Below, piece by piece: positions 1-8,067 of a stretch of 64,000 bases of DNA. Positions within the stretch are counted from its first letter, which is position 1, and the number at the start of each line of letters is the position of its first letter. Source of the stretch: Marisalimonas marina (GTDB taxonomy: Bacteria > Pseudomonadota > Alphaproteobacteria > Puniceispirillales > Marisalimonadaceae); assembly GCA_038131365.1 (NCBI GenBank), contig JAYPPH010000003.1, positions 62,001 through 126,000 on the forward strand, read 5' to 3'. The position numbers and the translations under genes are program-made. Below the pieces are notes generated by a model, which was given only the letters and a program-made list of their open reading frames with translations, ran no database searches and was not told where the DNA came from.

Positions 1-242
1 CCTAGAGAGAGAAAAATAACTTTTTTGTAACTTTCAAAGTTATTAAACTTAATTTCTCTTAAATTGACAGCTATTACGGTAAAAAATAATAAAAAAATTG
101 CCTGTTTAGGGTTTAACACAAATGATAAAATTGGAAGAGAAACGAGAGGCAAGCCAAAACTTATAACCCCTTTTGTGAACCCACCTAGTGATATTGCAAA
201 CAAAATTAATGAAATTGAGTAAATATCTAAATTTTCAAACAT
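1..242 (-). CDS. TauE/SafE-family permease, 5' part (runs off the window)
   Basis: This is a minus-strand reading frame, open from an ATG at 242 to the window edge, giving about 80 residues of the N-terminus. The protein starts with a hydrophobic helix, then the Gly-rich stretch GGFTKGVISFG, a second helix and a downstream NPKQA turn. This pattern is typical of the TauE/SafE (DUF81) family of sulfite/organosulfonate or other small-anion permeases of the inner membrane. The gene lies 75 bases downstream of the MotA-like gene on the same strand, so the two may be co-transcribed. The substrate cannot be told. Family assignment rests on a short fragment, and the C-terminal half is outside the window. 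Confidence 0.7.
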   Translation of the reverse strand, partial: MFENLDIYSISLILFAISLGGFTKGVISFGLPLVSLPILSFVLNPKQAIFLLFFTVIAVNLREIKFNNFESYKKVIFLSL

Positions 243-317
243 TTTTTGAATTTTCTGAGTACAAACGAGATTATTAGTGAAAAATTTTAAATATTACCAA
301 TGTTTAAGACTTAGTTT

Positions 318-662
318 TTAAGGTTTTTTTACTTTTTCAATTCCAGTAGAAATAAGCCTAATGAGGTAACCATAAAAAATAGGTAAAAATGCTACTGAAA
401 TAGCTGGGCCAATTTTTTCTACATCTGCATAGTGATTGCCTATCATAATTAGTCCAATTATCAGACCTATCCATCCCATGTAAACAGAACCATCTCCAAA
501 ATTTCTAAAAAAATCTTTTGGATTTCCTTTTGCTAGAGCATATCCTATTGCACCACCTAAAACTAATAACAATGATGGCATATCAATAAATTTTTTATAA
601 TCTATTGTCATTGTAGTACCAGCTACAATTCCAATTATTATCAAAACTCCAATGAATCTCAT
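318..662 (-). CDS. Miniature MotA/TolQ/ExbB-like membrane protein
   Basis: A 114-residue, strongly hydrophobic protein. Residues 1-45 resemble the start of MotA: a first helix, then F-I-D-M-P-S followed by a helix beginning L-V-L-G-G. Residues 60-105 resemble the MotA/TolQ channel helices, with GWIGLIIGLI followed by KIGPAISVAF and a closing FYGYLI. The large cytoplasmic loop of true MotA (about 280 residues) is missing. MotA-family proteins form proton channels with a MotB or ExbD partner, but no partner gene is seen here. It sits upstream of the TauE/SafE gene on the same strand. The resemblance is visible by eye; the function is unknown. Confidence 0.6.
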   Translation of the reverse strand: MRFIGVLIIIGIVAGTTMTIDYKKFIDMPSLLLVLGGAIGYALAKGNPKDFFRNFGDGSVYMGWIGLIIGLIMIGNHYADVEKIGPAISVAFLPIFYGYLIRLISTGIEKVKKP

Positions 663-778
663 TTTTTAACCCATATTAATTAGATATTAATTTTAATTAT
701 AAACTCTAAATAAAAAATTGAAAGAAAATCAACGATTGATAGGATAGTTAATATTAATAAATATTAGGGTTTTAATTG

Positions 779-1477
779 ATGAGTTTGTTAGGTAGTGCTG
801 TTTTAGTTAATTGGGGTGGTATAATACCTGACAAGGAGGAAGACTATAATCAATGGCATAGTAAAGAGCATATGCCTGAAAGAATATCTTTGCCAGGATT
901 TCTAAGAGGTTATAGGGCTATGGGAATTGAAGGTACTAATCTTAATCACAAATATTTTATGATGTACGAGGCTAAGAACAAAGAAGTATTTGTTTCAAAG
1001 GAATATTTAGAGAGATTAAATAACCCTACTAAGTGGACTAAAGAAATTTTATCTAATTATATATCACCATCTAGGACGATATGTAGTGTAATATCAAGTA
1101 AATCAATTGGTTCAGGAAACTTTATTTTAACTGTGAGGTTTTTAGATGAACAATTTAATAAAAATCATGATTTAGAACAATTAAAGGTTTTTATTAGTAA
1201 AGTTACAGAATTTCAAAATATAACAGGAATGCATTTTCTTGTGGGTGACAATAGCTTTGGTCAAATGAATACAGAAGAGAAAAAATATAGATCTTCTCAA
1301 GGTAAGCAAGATCAAATTATTTCTCAGGCAATAATTTTAGAAGGATTAAAATTAGATTCATTAAAAACTGCTTTGGATCACTTAATTCAGAAATTTTCAA
1401 TTAAAGAAAATGATAGAACAATTTTTAATTTCTATACTTGCCAGCACATACTGACTAAACAAGATTTTTCAAAATGA
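779..1477 (+). CDS. Dabb/EthD-like dimeric alpha-beta barrel protein (DUF4286-like)
   Basis: About 232 residues. The N-terminal half carries the pattern W-H-S-K-E-H-M at residues 26-32, followed by P-E-R and P-G-F. This is common in small ferredoxin-like-fold proteins of the Dabb/EthD/DUF4286 group, which often sit with catabolic genes and may act as lyases, isomerases or monooxygenase-like enzymes. A second, more diverged copy of the fold seems to occupy the C-terminal half. A TTG lies directly before the ATG at 779; the ATG is preferred, with a weak AGGG about ten bases upstream. Six codons past the stop, a 7-bp hairpin (1481-1499) may terminate transcription. Substrate unknown. Confidence 0.65.
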   Translation: MSLLGSAVLVNWGGIIPDKEEDYNQWHSKEHMPERISLPGFLRGYRAMGIEGTNLNHKYFMMYEAKNKEVFVSKEYLERLNNPTKWTKEILSNYISPSRTICSVISSKSIGSGNFILTVRFLDEQFNKNHDLEQLKVFISKVTEFQNITGMHFLVGDNSFGQMNTEEKKYRSSQGKQDQIISQAIILEGLKLDSLKTALDHLIQKFSIKENDRTIFNFYTCQHILTKQDFSK

Positions 1478-1835
1478 TGTTAAATCCTTTTGGGATTTAC
1501 TAATTTATTATTTTATATCTGAGAAAAAAGTTAATGTTTTAAGTATTAATTTAGATGAATTAACAATTATTACTATTGAACATTTCTATGAACTCACTGA
1601 AAATGCAATTTTTATAAAACAACCATTTGATCTAATAGAAAAGAAGGATAATTTAAGATCTAAGCCTATAGGTTGGATCTTTAGAAGAAACCTAGATTAT
1701 GTACAATTAAAACAAAATATTAATGGTGATTGGAACCAAAAGTTTTTGTGGAATTGTGAGGTCACAAAATTAGAAACATTAATGTTAGAAATTAATAATA
1801 AATTAAAAAAAATAAGAAATAATAGAAGCAACTAA
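1464..1835 (+). CDS. Unrecognised ORF without a standard start codon
   Basis: From 1455 to the TAA at 1833-1835 one frame is open for about 125 codons. It has natural-looking amino acid use (for example PIGWIFRRNLDYV in the middle and a Lys/Asn-rich end). No ATG, GTG or TTG occurs in frame until an ATG at 1782, so the only plausible start is an ATT (1464) inside the upstream gene. The frame differs from that gene by one base. Losing one T from the run at 1465-1469 would fuse the two, but the upstream protein already has a complete-looking end. It could be a gene with a rare start, a decayed gene, or the product of a sequencing error. No family recognised. Confidence 0.35.
   Translation: MFQNDVKSFWDLLIYYFISEKKVNVLSINLDELTIITIEHFYELTENAIFIKQPFDLIEKKDNLRSKPIGWIFRRNLDYVQLKQNINGDWNQKFLWNCEVTKLETLMLEINNKLKKIRNNRSN
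1481..1499 (+). terminator. Possible hairpin terminator after the Dabb-like gene
   Basis: A perfect 7-bp inverted repeat (TAAATCC / GGATTTA) with a 5-base loop lies four bases after the stop at 1477, followed by an A/T-rich but not purely T tract. It lies inside the start-less ORF, so either that ORF is not expressed from the same transcript or the hairpin is fortuitous. Confidence 0.35.
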
Positions 1836-1938
1836 ATGTTTTAATATTAATTAAAAGTGGCATGTCAATCATAAATCATTTCAGTTGTAAATTATCAAAA
1901 CTCGTTTATACGGTAAATCACATGATTAATTATCACTT

Positions 1939-1947
1939 TGCTATAAT
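1939..1947 (+). promoter_or_regulatory. Extended -10 promoter for the ATP-grasp gene
   Basis: The string TGCTATAAT is a perfect extended -10 box (TGn plus TATAAT) 45 bases upstream of the ATG at 1992. No good -35 box lies 16-18 bases upstream, which fits the extended -10 class of sigma-70 promoters. It drives the single-gene ATP-grasp unit. Confidence 0.55.
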
Positions 1948-1991
1948 GTTTATTAATAAGAAATTGTGTCAACTTTAATTATAGAAAAAAT

Positions 1992-2960
1992 ATGAGAAAC
2001 ATATCATCAAATCTTGAAGCTTCAATTCATGTAATTCATGAAAATCAAGAGTGGACTAAACCTCTTTTCCAAGAATTAAGTAATTTGAATTTACCTTTTA
2101 CAGATTGGGATATGAGTAATTCTATTATTGATATTTCATCCAATGCTCCAAAAGGTATTTTTTATAATCGTATGAGTGCTTCATCTCATACCAGAGGTAA
2201 CAGATTTGCTCCTGAAACCACAATTGGTTTATTAGCTTGGTTAGAATCCCAAAATCGTAAAGTTATCAATGGAAGAAATGCTTTAAATTTAGAAATATCA
2301 AAATTAGTTCAGTATGCCTCTCTTAAATTAGTAGATTTGAATGTTCCATCAACTATTGCTGTTTCAAAAAAAGATGACATTATTGAAGCTTATAATAGTT
2401 TGGGATTTCAAGAAGCAATTACTAAACACAATAGAGCAGGAAAAGGTTTAGGGGTGCAGCTCCTAAAATCAAAAGATGCAATATTAGAGCATATAAACGG
2501 GATACAGTATGAGGAATCTGTAGATGGTATTACTCTCGTTCAACAATATATTAAACCTATAGATGATACGATAACCAGAGTTGAATTTATAGGTGGTGAG
2601 TTTGTTTATGCTGTTAAGGTAGATACGTCAGATGGTTTTGAATTATGTCCAGCAGACGCTTGTGAGATTAGTGATGATTTTTGTCCAATTGATTCAAAGA
2701 GAAATGCATTTGAAATTGACTTGGAATTTGAGCATAGTGAAATTGGAAAACAAACTATTCCAAAAATGAAACAATTATTGGTAAATGAAGATATACAAGT
2801 AGCTGCCTTTGAGTTTGTGTGTGATGAAAATAATAAACCATTTTTTTATGACATAAATACTAATACAAATTATAATAGCGATGCGGAGAAAAGGGCTAAT
2901 GTATCTGCAATGAAATCTTTAGCCCTATATTTGAAGAACTCTTTTCAAAAAAATAAATAA
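1992..2960 (+). CDS. ATP-grasp superfamily enzyme (RimK/LysX-like)
   Basis: A 322-residue protein with the ATP-grasp layout. There is an N-terminal pre-ATP-grasp region (1-110), then the nucleotide-binding lysine and Gly-rich loop KHNRAGKGLG at 145-154. A conserved hinge QQYIKP sits at 184-189, and the metal-binding end FEFVCDE (273-279) is followed by YDINTNTNYN (286-295). These enzymes join a carboxylate to an amine, thiol or peptide using ATP; RimK, LysX and glutathione synthetase are relatives. It stands alone between a strong promoter and tRNA-Pro, so context gives no substrate. The superfamily call is firm; the exact reaction is unknown. Confidence 0.75.
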   Translation: MRNISSNLEASIHVIHENQEWTKPLFQELSNLNLPFTDWDMSNSIIDISSNAPKGIFYNRMSASSHTRGNRFAPETTIGLLAWLESQNRKVINGRNALNLEISKLVQYASLKLVDLNVPSTIAVSKKDDIIEAYNSLGFQEAITKHNRAGKGLGVQLLKSKDAILEHINGIQYEESVDGITLVQQYIKPIDDTITRVEFIGGEFVYAVKVDTSDGFELCPADACEISDDFCPIDSKRNAFEIDLEFEHSEIGKQTIPKMKQLLVNEDIQVAAFEFVCDENNKPFFYDINTNTNYNSDAEKRANVSAMKSLALYLKNSFQKNK

Positions 2961-3018
2961 TTTTAATATTGCAACTAAAATATTTAATCATATAAACATA
3001 TCGCCATAATGATACTAG

Positions 3019-3046
3019 TTGTATAACAAATTTAATCGTTTATATT
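3019..3046 (+). promoter_or_regulatory. Sigma-70-type promoter for tRNA-Pro
   Basis: TTGTAT (3019-3024) and TATATT (3041-3046) are separated by 16 bases. The -10 box ends 14 bases before the mature tRNA 5' end, which suits a short tRNA leader. Confidence 0.45.
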
Positions 3047-3060
3047 TCAGATTAATTAAT

Positions 3061-3137
3061 CGGGCCATAGCGCAGCTTGGTAGCGCGTCCGTCTGGGGGG
3101 CGGAAGGTCGTGGGTTCAAATCCCGCTGGCCCGACCA
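3061..3137 (+). tRNA. tRNA-Pro (anticodon GGG)
   Basis: A complete cloverleaf. The 7-bp acceptor stem pairs 3061-3067 with 3127-3133. The D stem GCGC/GCGC encloses AGCTTGGTA, and the anticodon stem TCCGT/GCGGA encloses loop CTGGGGG, giving anticodon GGG. The T-loop is TTCAAAT, and an encoded CCA ends the gene. The first pair is C1-G72, as usual for bacterial tRNA-Pro. Confidence 0.95.
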
Positions 3138-3292
3138 AAAGAAACTTAAACATGTAATATTATTTTGAATTATTTCAAAACGACTAGACAATTTTTAACC
3201 TTGAAATTTATTTTTTTAACTTTTTTACCATTTATTATACAAAATCTTTTTTTTTACTCTTTGGCAAAATACAGATCATTCATAAGAATTTA

Positions 3293-4177
3293 ATGTCTTC
3301 AAACAATTTTACATCAAATATTCCTGTTGGCATTTCACTGTCATTATTAGAGGTTGTTTGCACTATTATTATAGCCAGTTTAGTTAAATTCATTGCAGGT
3401 GACCTGTCAGTATTAATGGTCCTTTTTTTTAGGTATTTTTTTTGTGTTCCACTGTTGTTGATCACAGCTATTAAGCAAAGGAAGTATGATGCTTTGAAAA
3501 TCAACTCAAATTTTGGGTTATTTGTAAGAACATTGACGGGAATAGGTTCATTTGGATGTCTTTTCGCAGCTTTACAATTTATAGACTTAAGTCTGATGAC
3601 AACATTGCTTCAAACTATGCCATTGTTTGTAGTACTATTAGCACCTATTTTGATTAAAGAATTTGTTGGATGGTCTAGAAAATTTTTAGCTTTATTTGGC
3701 TTCATTGGTGTAATAATTATTTTAGATCCTTTCGAAAAAGACTGGGTCAATTTTGGTATAATTTTTGGAGTTTTATCTCCTTTTTTTGGGGCAATTATGA
3801 CAATTTTTGTTAGACGTCTTGGTAAGACAGATCACCCAGCAACTACAGCTTTATGGTATAATATATTATCTGCAATAGTCTTTTTATTAGTTTGCTTAAT
3901 TTTTGATATTAAATGGCCTAACTTTAATCAAACTCTAATAATACTTACTATCATTGGTTTTGTATCAAGTCTTCAGCAAATATGCTTAGCTTATAGTCTA
4001 AAATTTGCGCCAGCAAGTCTCTTAGCACCATTAAGATATGTTTCTGTACCTATTGGAATTTTAGTTGGTGTATTTTACTTTAGAGAAGAAATTTCTATAA
4101 ATTTTTTTATTGGAACAACTATTATTGTTTTTTGTTCATTGATGATAATAAAAACAAAACAAAAAAATAATAAATAA
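3293..4177 (+). CDS. DMT-superfamily permease (EamA-like)
   Basis: A 294-residue inner-membrane protein with about ten predicted transmembrane helices in two repeated halves, as in the drug/metabolite transporter (EamA) family. In the first repeat, an R-Y-F-F-C-V-P segment and the later LMTTLLQTMPLFVVLLAP helix match the family pattern. The second half contains the characteristic APASLLAPLRYVSVP segment before the last helices. The protein ends in a short Lys/Asn-rich cytoplasmic tail. Members export or import small metabolites; the substrate cannot be inferred. The ATG at 3293 has no clear Shine-Dalgarno sequence. The gene follows tRNA-Pro and precedes the phosphatase gene by 41 bases. Confidence 0.8.
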   Translation: MSSNNFTSNIPVGISLSLLEVVCTIIIASLVKFIAGDLSVLMVLFFRYFFCVPLLLITAIKQRKYDALKINSNFGLFVRTLTGIGSFGCLFAALQFIDLSLMTTLLQTMPLFVVLLAPILIKEFVGWSRKFLALFGFIGVIIILDPFEKDWVNFGIIFGVLSPFFGAIMTIFVRRLGKTDHPATTALWYNILSAIVFLLVCLIFDIKWPNFNQTLIILTIIGFVSSLQQICLAYSLKFAPASLLAPLRYVSVPIGILVGVFYFREEISINFFIGTTIIVFCSLMIIKTKQKNNK

Positions 4178-4218
4178 AATTGATTTGAAAATTTCCATAC
4201 GTTTTGTAAATTTATATT

Positions 4219-4782
4219 ATGAAAATTTTTATTCTTTCTTTTATTTTTCAAATTTTTTTCAATTTTACTGCTTTTGCCAATCAAAATTTAATTTCATTAG
4301 AGGATTTAAAAGATAATAGTAGTGGGAAAGTTGTATTTATGAGACATGCATTAGCACCTGGTTATGGTGACCCTTCTAATTTTAATATTTTAGATTGTAA
4401 AACTCAAAGAAATCTTGATGAAACTGGAATTGAGCAAAGTAAATCCATAGGTAATATTTTTAAAGAAAATGGTATAAAGTTTACCAAAATTTTTTCTAGT
4501 TTCTGGTGTAGGTGTAAAGATACCGCATTCTTTCTTAAAATGGGAAACTTTGAAACACATAAAGGATTAAATTCTTTTTTTCAAGGTCATGTTGATAAAG
4601 AAGATACGCTGAATGAGCTAAATTTGTTGATTAAAAGCCTTAATCAATCTGATGGTCCGTTTATGATGGTAACTCACTATGTAGTTATACAATCTTTTAC
4701 AGGTGCTGCTTTACCAAGTGGGGGGATGGCAGTTTATGACCTTAAAACAAAAAAAGTTTATAATCTAAAAATAAATGATTAA
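4219..4782 (+). CDS. Secreted histidine phosphatase (phosphoglycerate-mutase-like)
   Basis: A 187-residue protein with an N-terminal signal peptide (about residues 1-20, ending T-A-F-A). The phosphohistidine motif is present as M-R-H-A (R42, H43). A second arginine lies in WCRCKDTA (R98), and the second catalytic histidine in VTHYVVI (H153). This is the histidine-phosphatase branch 1 fold, close in size to SixA-type proteins, but exported to the periplasm. The usual RHG glycine is an alanine. Its 3' end overlaps the convergent unknown gene by four bases. The substrate is unknown; a small phosphoester or phosphoprotein is possible. Confidence 0.75.
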   Translation: MKIFILSFIFQIFFNFTAFANQNLISLEDLKDNSSGKVVFMRHALAPGYGDPSNFNILDCKTQRNLDETGIEQSKSIGNIFKENGIKFTKIFSSFWCRCKDTAFFLKMGNFETHKGLNSFFQGHVDKEDTLNELNLLIKSLNQSDGPFMMVTHYVVIQSFTGAALPSGGMAVYDLKTKKVYNLKIND

Positions 4783-5255
4783 TTTTTATTTTCTTCGTCT
4801 TTTATTATTTCATAATCTGCATCAATAATTTCATTGTTAGTTGATTTGTTATTAAACCTATTTCTAGTTTTATTAAAAGGTTGGGTTCTTTCCTCGGTAT
4901 AATTTTTATTAGTTTGACTGTTTTGTTTTTTAGTTTTTATTTTGAAATTGAGTATTTGCTTAGGAAAAATAAAAAGTAAACTTGGTAATGTAAATAATAT
5001 AGCAAAAATTATATGCCACTCTAAAACATTAATAATTCCAAAAAAAACACCAATAGTAAGAAGTAAAAAAGTGAAACGGTAAAAAATGCTAAAGAGAATG
5101 ATAGCCCAAGCAAAAAAAGTCCCATATTTATAGGGTTGCATAAGGTATTCAATTCCAAGAAATCCAACTATTACATAAAAACAAAATAAGGAAACTATTA
5201 AGCCTATAGTTATCAGACCAAATTTAAGGAGGTTTGTCTGTTTAAGTATATACAT
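4779..5255 (-). CDS. Unknown small membrane protein with acidic tail
   Basis: I do not recognise this 158-residue protein. It has about three to four hydrophobic helices in residues 10-105. Then comes a polar linker rich in Lys, Asn and Thr, and an acidic C-terminal motif reading D-A-D-Y-E-I-I-K-D. A short conserved acidic end after a disordered linker is common in alphaproteobacterial membrane proteins and may be a docking peptide; that is inference. It starts ten bases after the unknown secreted-protein gene on the same strand, so the two probably form an operon. The C-terminus overlaps the phosphatase gene by four bases. Confidence 0.55.
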   Translation of the reverse strand: MYILKQTNLLKFGLITIGLIVSLFCFYVIVGFLGIEYLMQPYKYGTFFAWAIILFSIFYRFTFLLLTIGVFFGIINVLEWHIIFAILFTLPSLLFIFPKQILNFKIKTKKQNSQTNKNYTEERTQPFNKTRNRFNNKSTNNEIIDADYEIIKDEENKN

Positions 5256-5264
5256 AATTTATCA

Positions 5265-5759
5265 CTATTCTTTAATATAAATTAATTTGCCATCATATTT
5301 TTTTAAAAAAAACACTTTTTTTCCTGCCCAAAAACATTTGTTTTTATCCGGGCTTGCTTCAACATAATTAATTTTATCTTGAAGATGAAATACTTGACCA
5401 CAACCTAAAAATGTCAATATTAATTTACCATTATTAAAATCAACTTTATCCTGTCTTCCTTTCCTAATCTTTATATATTTCAACTTGCTATCAAAACATT
5501 GCCCAATTTTATTTTTCTTACATTGGGTTTCTTCACTATCAACAACAGATATATGAGCTGCAATACCATCTTTGAAAATGAAACCATCATTATCTAGCAT
5601 CTCACAATTATCAGTTGGTTTAGATGTTTTGCCTGAGAACTCACATTCAAACCATGCACCTGTAAGTCTTTCAATAGCAAATAATTGTTTATTTATGGAA
5701 AGCCATATTATTAACGTTAATAATAAAATTGTATTTAATTTAAGTCTTAAATTTTTCAT
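5265..5759 (-). CDS. Unknown exported cysteine-containing protein
   Basis: A 164-residue protein when started at the ATG at 5759. The longer frame to 5846 is rejected because it would run into the divergent dioxygenase ribosome-binding site and put the signal peptide internally. Residues 1-28 form a good signal peptide ending L-F-A. The mature part contains six cysteines spread along the chain (for example F-E-C-E-F, T-D-N-C-E, Q-C-K-K, G-Q-C-F, F-L-G-C-G and N-K-C-F-W), which could form disulfides in the periplasm. No domain recognised. It is paired with the downstream membrane-protein gene. Confidence 0.55.
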   Translation of the reverse strand: MKNLRLKLNTILLLTLIIWLSINKQLFAIERLTGAWFECEFSGKTSKPTDNCEMLDNDGFIFKDGIAAHISVVDSEETQCKKNKIGQCFDSKLKYIKIRKGRQDKVDFNNGKLILTFLGCGQVFHLQDKINYVEASPDKNKCFWAGKKVFFLKKYDGKLIYIKE

Positions 5760-5846
5760 AAATTTATTTTTTGATTGATCAAGTGTTATTTTATAATAAA
5801 TTATTACTTGAAGGCTATTGATTTTTAAATTTATTTGGAGATTCAA

Positions 5847-6731
5847 ATGATAATTGAAACAAGAAAAGAATTCCCAGATTTTGTTGCTTTTGTATCAGAT
5901 GTTGATTTGAAGAATGAACTCGATACTGACCAGGTAAAAGAATTAGATAATGCAATTAATAAATTTTCTGTACTAGTTTTTAAAAATCAAAATATAAATG
6001 ATGAACAACAAGTAAGATTTACTAAATATTTTGGAGAAATAGAGCCATCAGGAAACAAATCTAATATTACTAAGGCCAAAGATAGACGTTTATCCACTGA
6101 TTTAGCAGATGTCTCTAATCTTGATAAAAATAACAAGCCTTTTACTCAAAATGATCCGAGAAGAATATTTAATCTAGGTAATCGTTTGTGGCATACAGAC
6201 AGCTCATTTAAAGAAATCCCTGCTAAGTACTCACTGTTATCAGCTAGGAATATCTCTAAAGAAGGTGGTAATACAGAATTTGCAGATATGAGATCTGCTT
6301 ATGACAATTTAGATACAAATACAAAACAAAAAGTTGAGAATATGATATGTGAACATTCTCTTATTTATTCACGTCAAAGACTTGGCTTTGATATGGTTAA
6401 AGAGTTATCATCTGAAGAAATTAAAAATTTTACACCTGTAGAGCAACCTCTTGTAAGAAAAAATAAAATAACAAATAGAAAGACAATATTTCTATCATGT
6501 CATATTGGTAAAATTAGAGATTGGATAAGACCAGATTCAATGTGTTTTATTGATGATTTGATAGAATATGCAACTCAACCAAAGTTTAAATATGTTCATA
6601 AATGGTCTCAAAATGATTTAATTATTTGGGATAATAGGCAAACTATGCATCGAGCAAGGGCATTTGATGATCTTAAAGAAAGAAGAGATATGAGAAGAAC
6701 AACAGTTCTAGGAGAAGAAAAACTACTTTAA
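5847..6731 (+). CDS. TauD/TfdA-family 2-oxoglutarate-dependent dioxygenase
   Basis: A 294-residue enzyme using Fe(II) and 2-oxoglutarate. The metal triad is visible: H116 and D118 in LWHTDSSF, and the distal His at about 268 in DNRQTMHRA. The arginine that binds 2-oxoglutarate is in the RRDMRRT region. The family hydroxylates substrates such as taurine or phenoxyacetates, releasing sulfite, a phenol or similar. The ATG at 5847 is chosen over an upstream TTG because GGAG (5837-5840) lies six bases before it. It converges with the cystathionine-lyase-like gene. The substrate cannot be fixed; a sulfonate is possible given the nearby sulfur genes. Confidence 0.85.
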   Translation: MIIETRKEFPDFVAFVSDVDLKNELDTDQVKELDNAINKFSVLVFKNQNINDEQQVRFTKYFGEIEPSGNKSNITKAKDRRLSTDLADVSNLDKNNKPFTQNDPRRIFNLGNRLWHTDSSFKEIPAKYSLLSARNISKEGGNTEFADMRSAYDNLDTNTKQKVENMICEHSLIYSRQRLGFDMVKELSSEEIKNFTPVEQPLVRKNKITNRKTIFLSCHIGKIRDWIRPDSMCFIDDLIEYATQPKFKYVHKWSQNDLIIWDNRQTMHRARAFDDLKERRDMRRTTVLGEEKLL

Positions 6732-6739
6732 TTTGATAG

Positions 6740-7927
6740 TTATTTAGAAATAAATTTTCTCATTTCATTTAATCCATTCTCAAAATCATTTTCTAAATCT
6801 TTGATATTTTCTGAGCCTGTATAAATTCTTAGATATGGCCCTTTGGGAACATAACTCGATTCCACATTTCGAGATCCTTTTACATCCATCGTTGATACTA
6901 AGCTTGAATAGCCTCCCCAAGAAGCACCAATACCAAAAATTTCTAGTTTATTAGCTAAAACATTAATTGCTTCATCTGTAATTTTTTCAATAAATTCTAC
7001 AGCAAATAAACCTGAAGCACCCTTAAAATATTTTTTCCATAGATCATGATCAGGGTGTTGTTTGAGGGCAGGGTGCTGAACTGCCTTGATTTCATCTTGC
7101 ATTTCCAAATATTTTGCCAGAGCAAGACTGTTTTCTGAAGATTGTTTTAGCCTTAAAGGTAAAGTCCTTAAACCTCTGAGAGACATATATATATCATCGG
7201 GGCTTACATATACCCCGGCATTCTTTGTCCATCTCTGAATTTCTATTAAATCTTGGCCATTTGCTATAACAACACCCATCATAATATCAGAATGACCGGA
7301 AATATATTTTGTGATTGCTTCAACCACAATATTTACGCCAAATTCAAGTGGATTAAAAAAAAGAGCTGTAGCCCAAGTATTATCAATAATTGACTTAAGG
7401 TTATTTTTATTACAGATCTCAACTACTTTTGTTATATCGATTACTTCAAAAGTATATGTGCCTGGACTTTCTAGATAAATAACTTTGGTATTTTCATTTA
7501 TTAGATTTTCTAAATCATTTAAATTTCGTGGGTCATAAAAATCATATTTAATATTAAGTCTAGGAAATTCCTCTTTAACAAAACGTCTTGTTGAACCATA
7601 AACACAATCTGGCAATAAAATATGATCACCAGCCATTAAAACAGACATGAGTGCTGTGCTTATAGCGTTCATCCCAGATGAAGCAAGTACACAACCATCA
7701 GCATTATAAATAGAAGCTATAGAGTAGATCAAGGAATCTGAAGTAGGGGTGCCGTTTCTACCATAAGTATATTTCATATCCCTATTTCTATATGACTCCA
7801 TTGTCTGATTTAAGATAGTACTTGTTCTATATACTGGTGGGGAAGGAATCCCATGATTTTCAATGGGTTTTTTTCCTAAATGTGCACTAAGTGTTTCTAT
7901 CTCATGATTTTTATTTGTTTTATTCAT
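6740..7927 (-). CDS. metC: Cystathionine beta-lyase (Cys/Met metabolism PLP enzyme)
   Basis: A 395-residue PLP enzyme of the Cys/Met metabolism family. The pyridoxal lysine is K207 in AITKYISGHSD. The phosphate-contacting YTYGRNGTPT is at 53-62, and SSGMNAISTAL follows at 83-93. The central stretch VSPDDIYMSLRGLRT and the late WGGYSSL are typical of the alphaproteobacterial MetC branch, which cleaves cystathionine to homocysteine, pyruvate and ammonia. Related gamma-synthases or methionine gamma-lyases cannot be fully excluded. It is divergently transcribed from aapJ. No SAM-riboswitch-like structure is seen in the 140-base upstream region. Confidence 0.8.
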   Translation of the reverse strand: MNKTNKNHEIETLSAHLGKKPIENHGIPSPPVYRTSTILNQTMESYRNRDMKYTYGRNGTPTSDSLIYSIASIYNADGCVLASSGMNAISTALMSVLMAGDHILLPDCVYGSTRRFVKEEFPRLNIKYDFYDPRNLNDLENLINENTKVIYLESPGTYTFEVIDITKVVEICNKNNLKSIIDNTWATALFFNPLEFGVNIVVEAITKYISGHSDIMMGVVIANGQDLIEIQRWTKNAGVYVSPDDIYMSLRGLRTLPLRLKQSSENSLALAKYLEMQDEIKAVQHPALKQHPDHDLWKKYFKGASGLFAVEFIEKITDEAINVLANKLEIFGIGASWGGYSSLVSTMDVKGSRNVESSYVPKGPYLRIYTGSENIKDLENDFENGLNEMRKFISK

Positions 7928-7988
7928 TACTGCTTCTTTGATTAATAAAATGATTATTTAGTTAACATATTTAATAATTTTTTAATTT

Positions 7989-8016
7989 TTGTCTTGAAAC
8001 TATATCAAAATAAGAT
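7989..8016 (+). promoter_or_regulatory. Candidate promoter for aapJ
   Basis: TTGTCT (7989-7994) and TAAGAT (8011-8016) are 16 bases apart, about 50 bases upstream of the aapJ start. The match to sigma-70 consensus is moderate. Confidence 0.3.
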
Positions 8017-8067
8017 GAAAGTACTAGGCAATTCATAAACTTATGAAAATTAACGTGGAGATATAAT

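Noticed and set aside
7928..8067. SAM riboswitch or similar leader in front of metC
   Set aside because: No conserved stems or sequence elements found in the A/T-rich leader.
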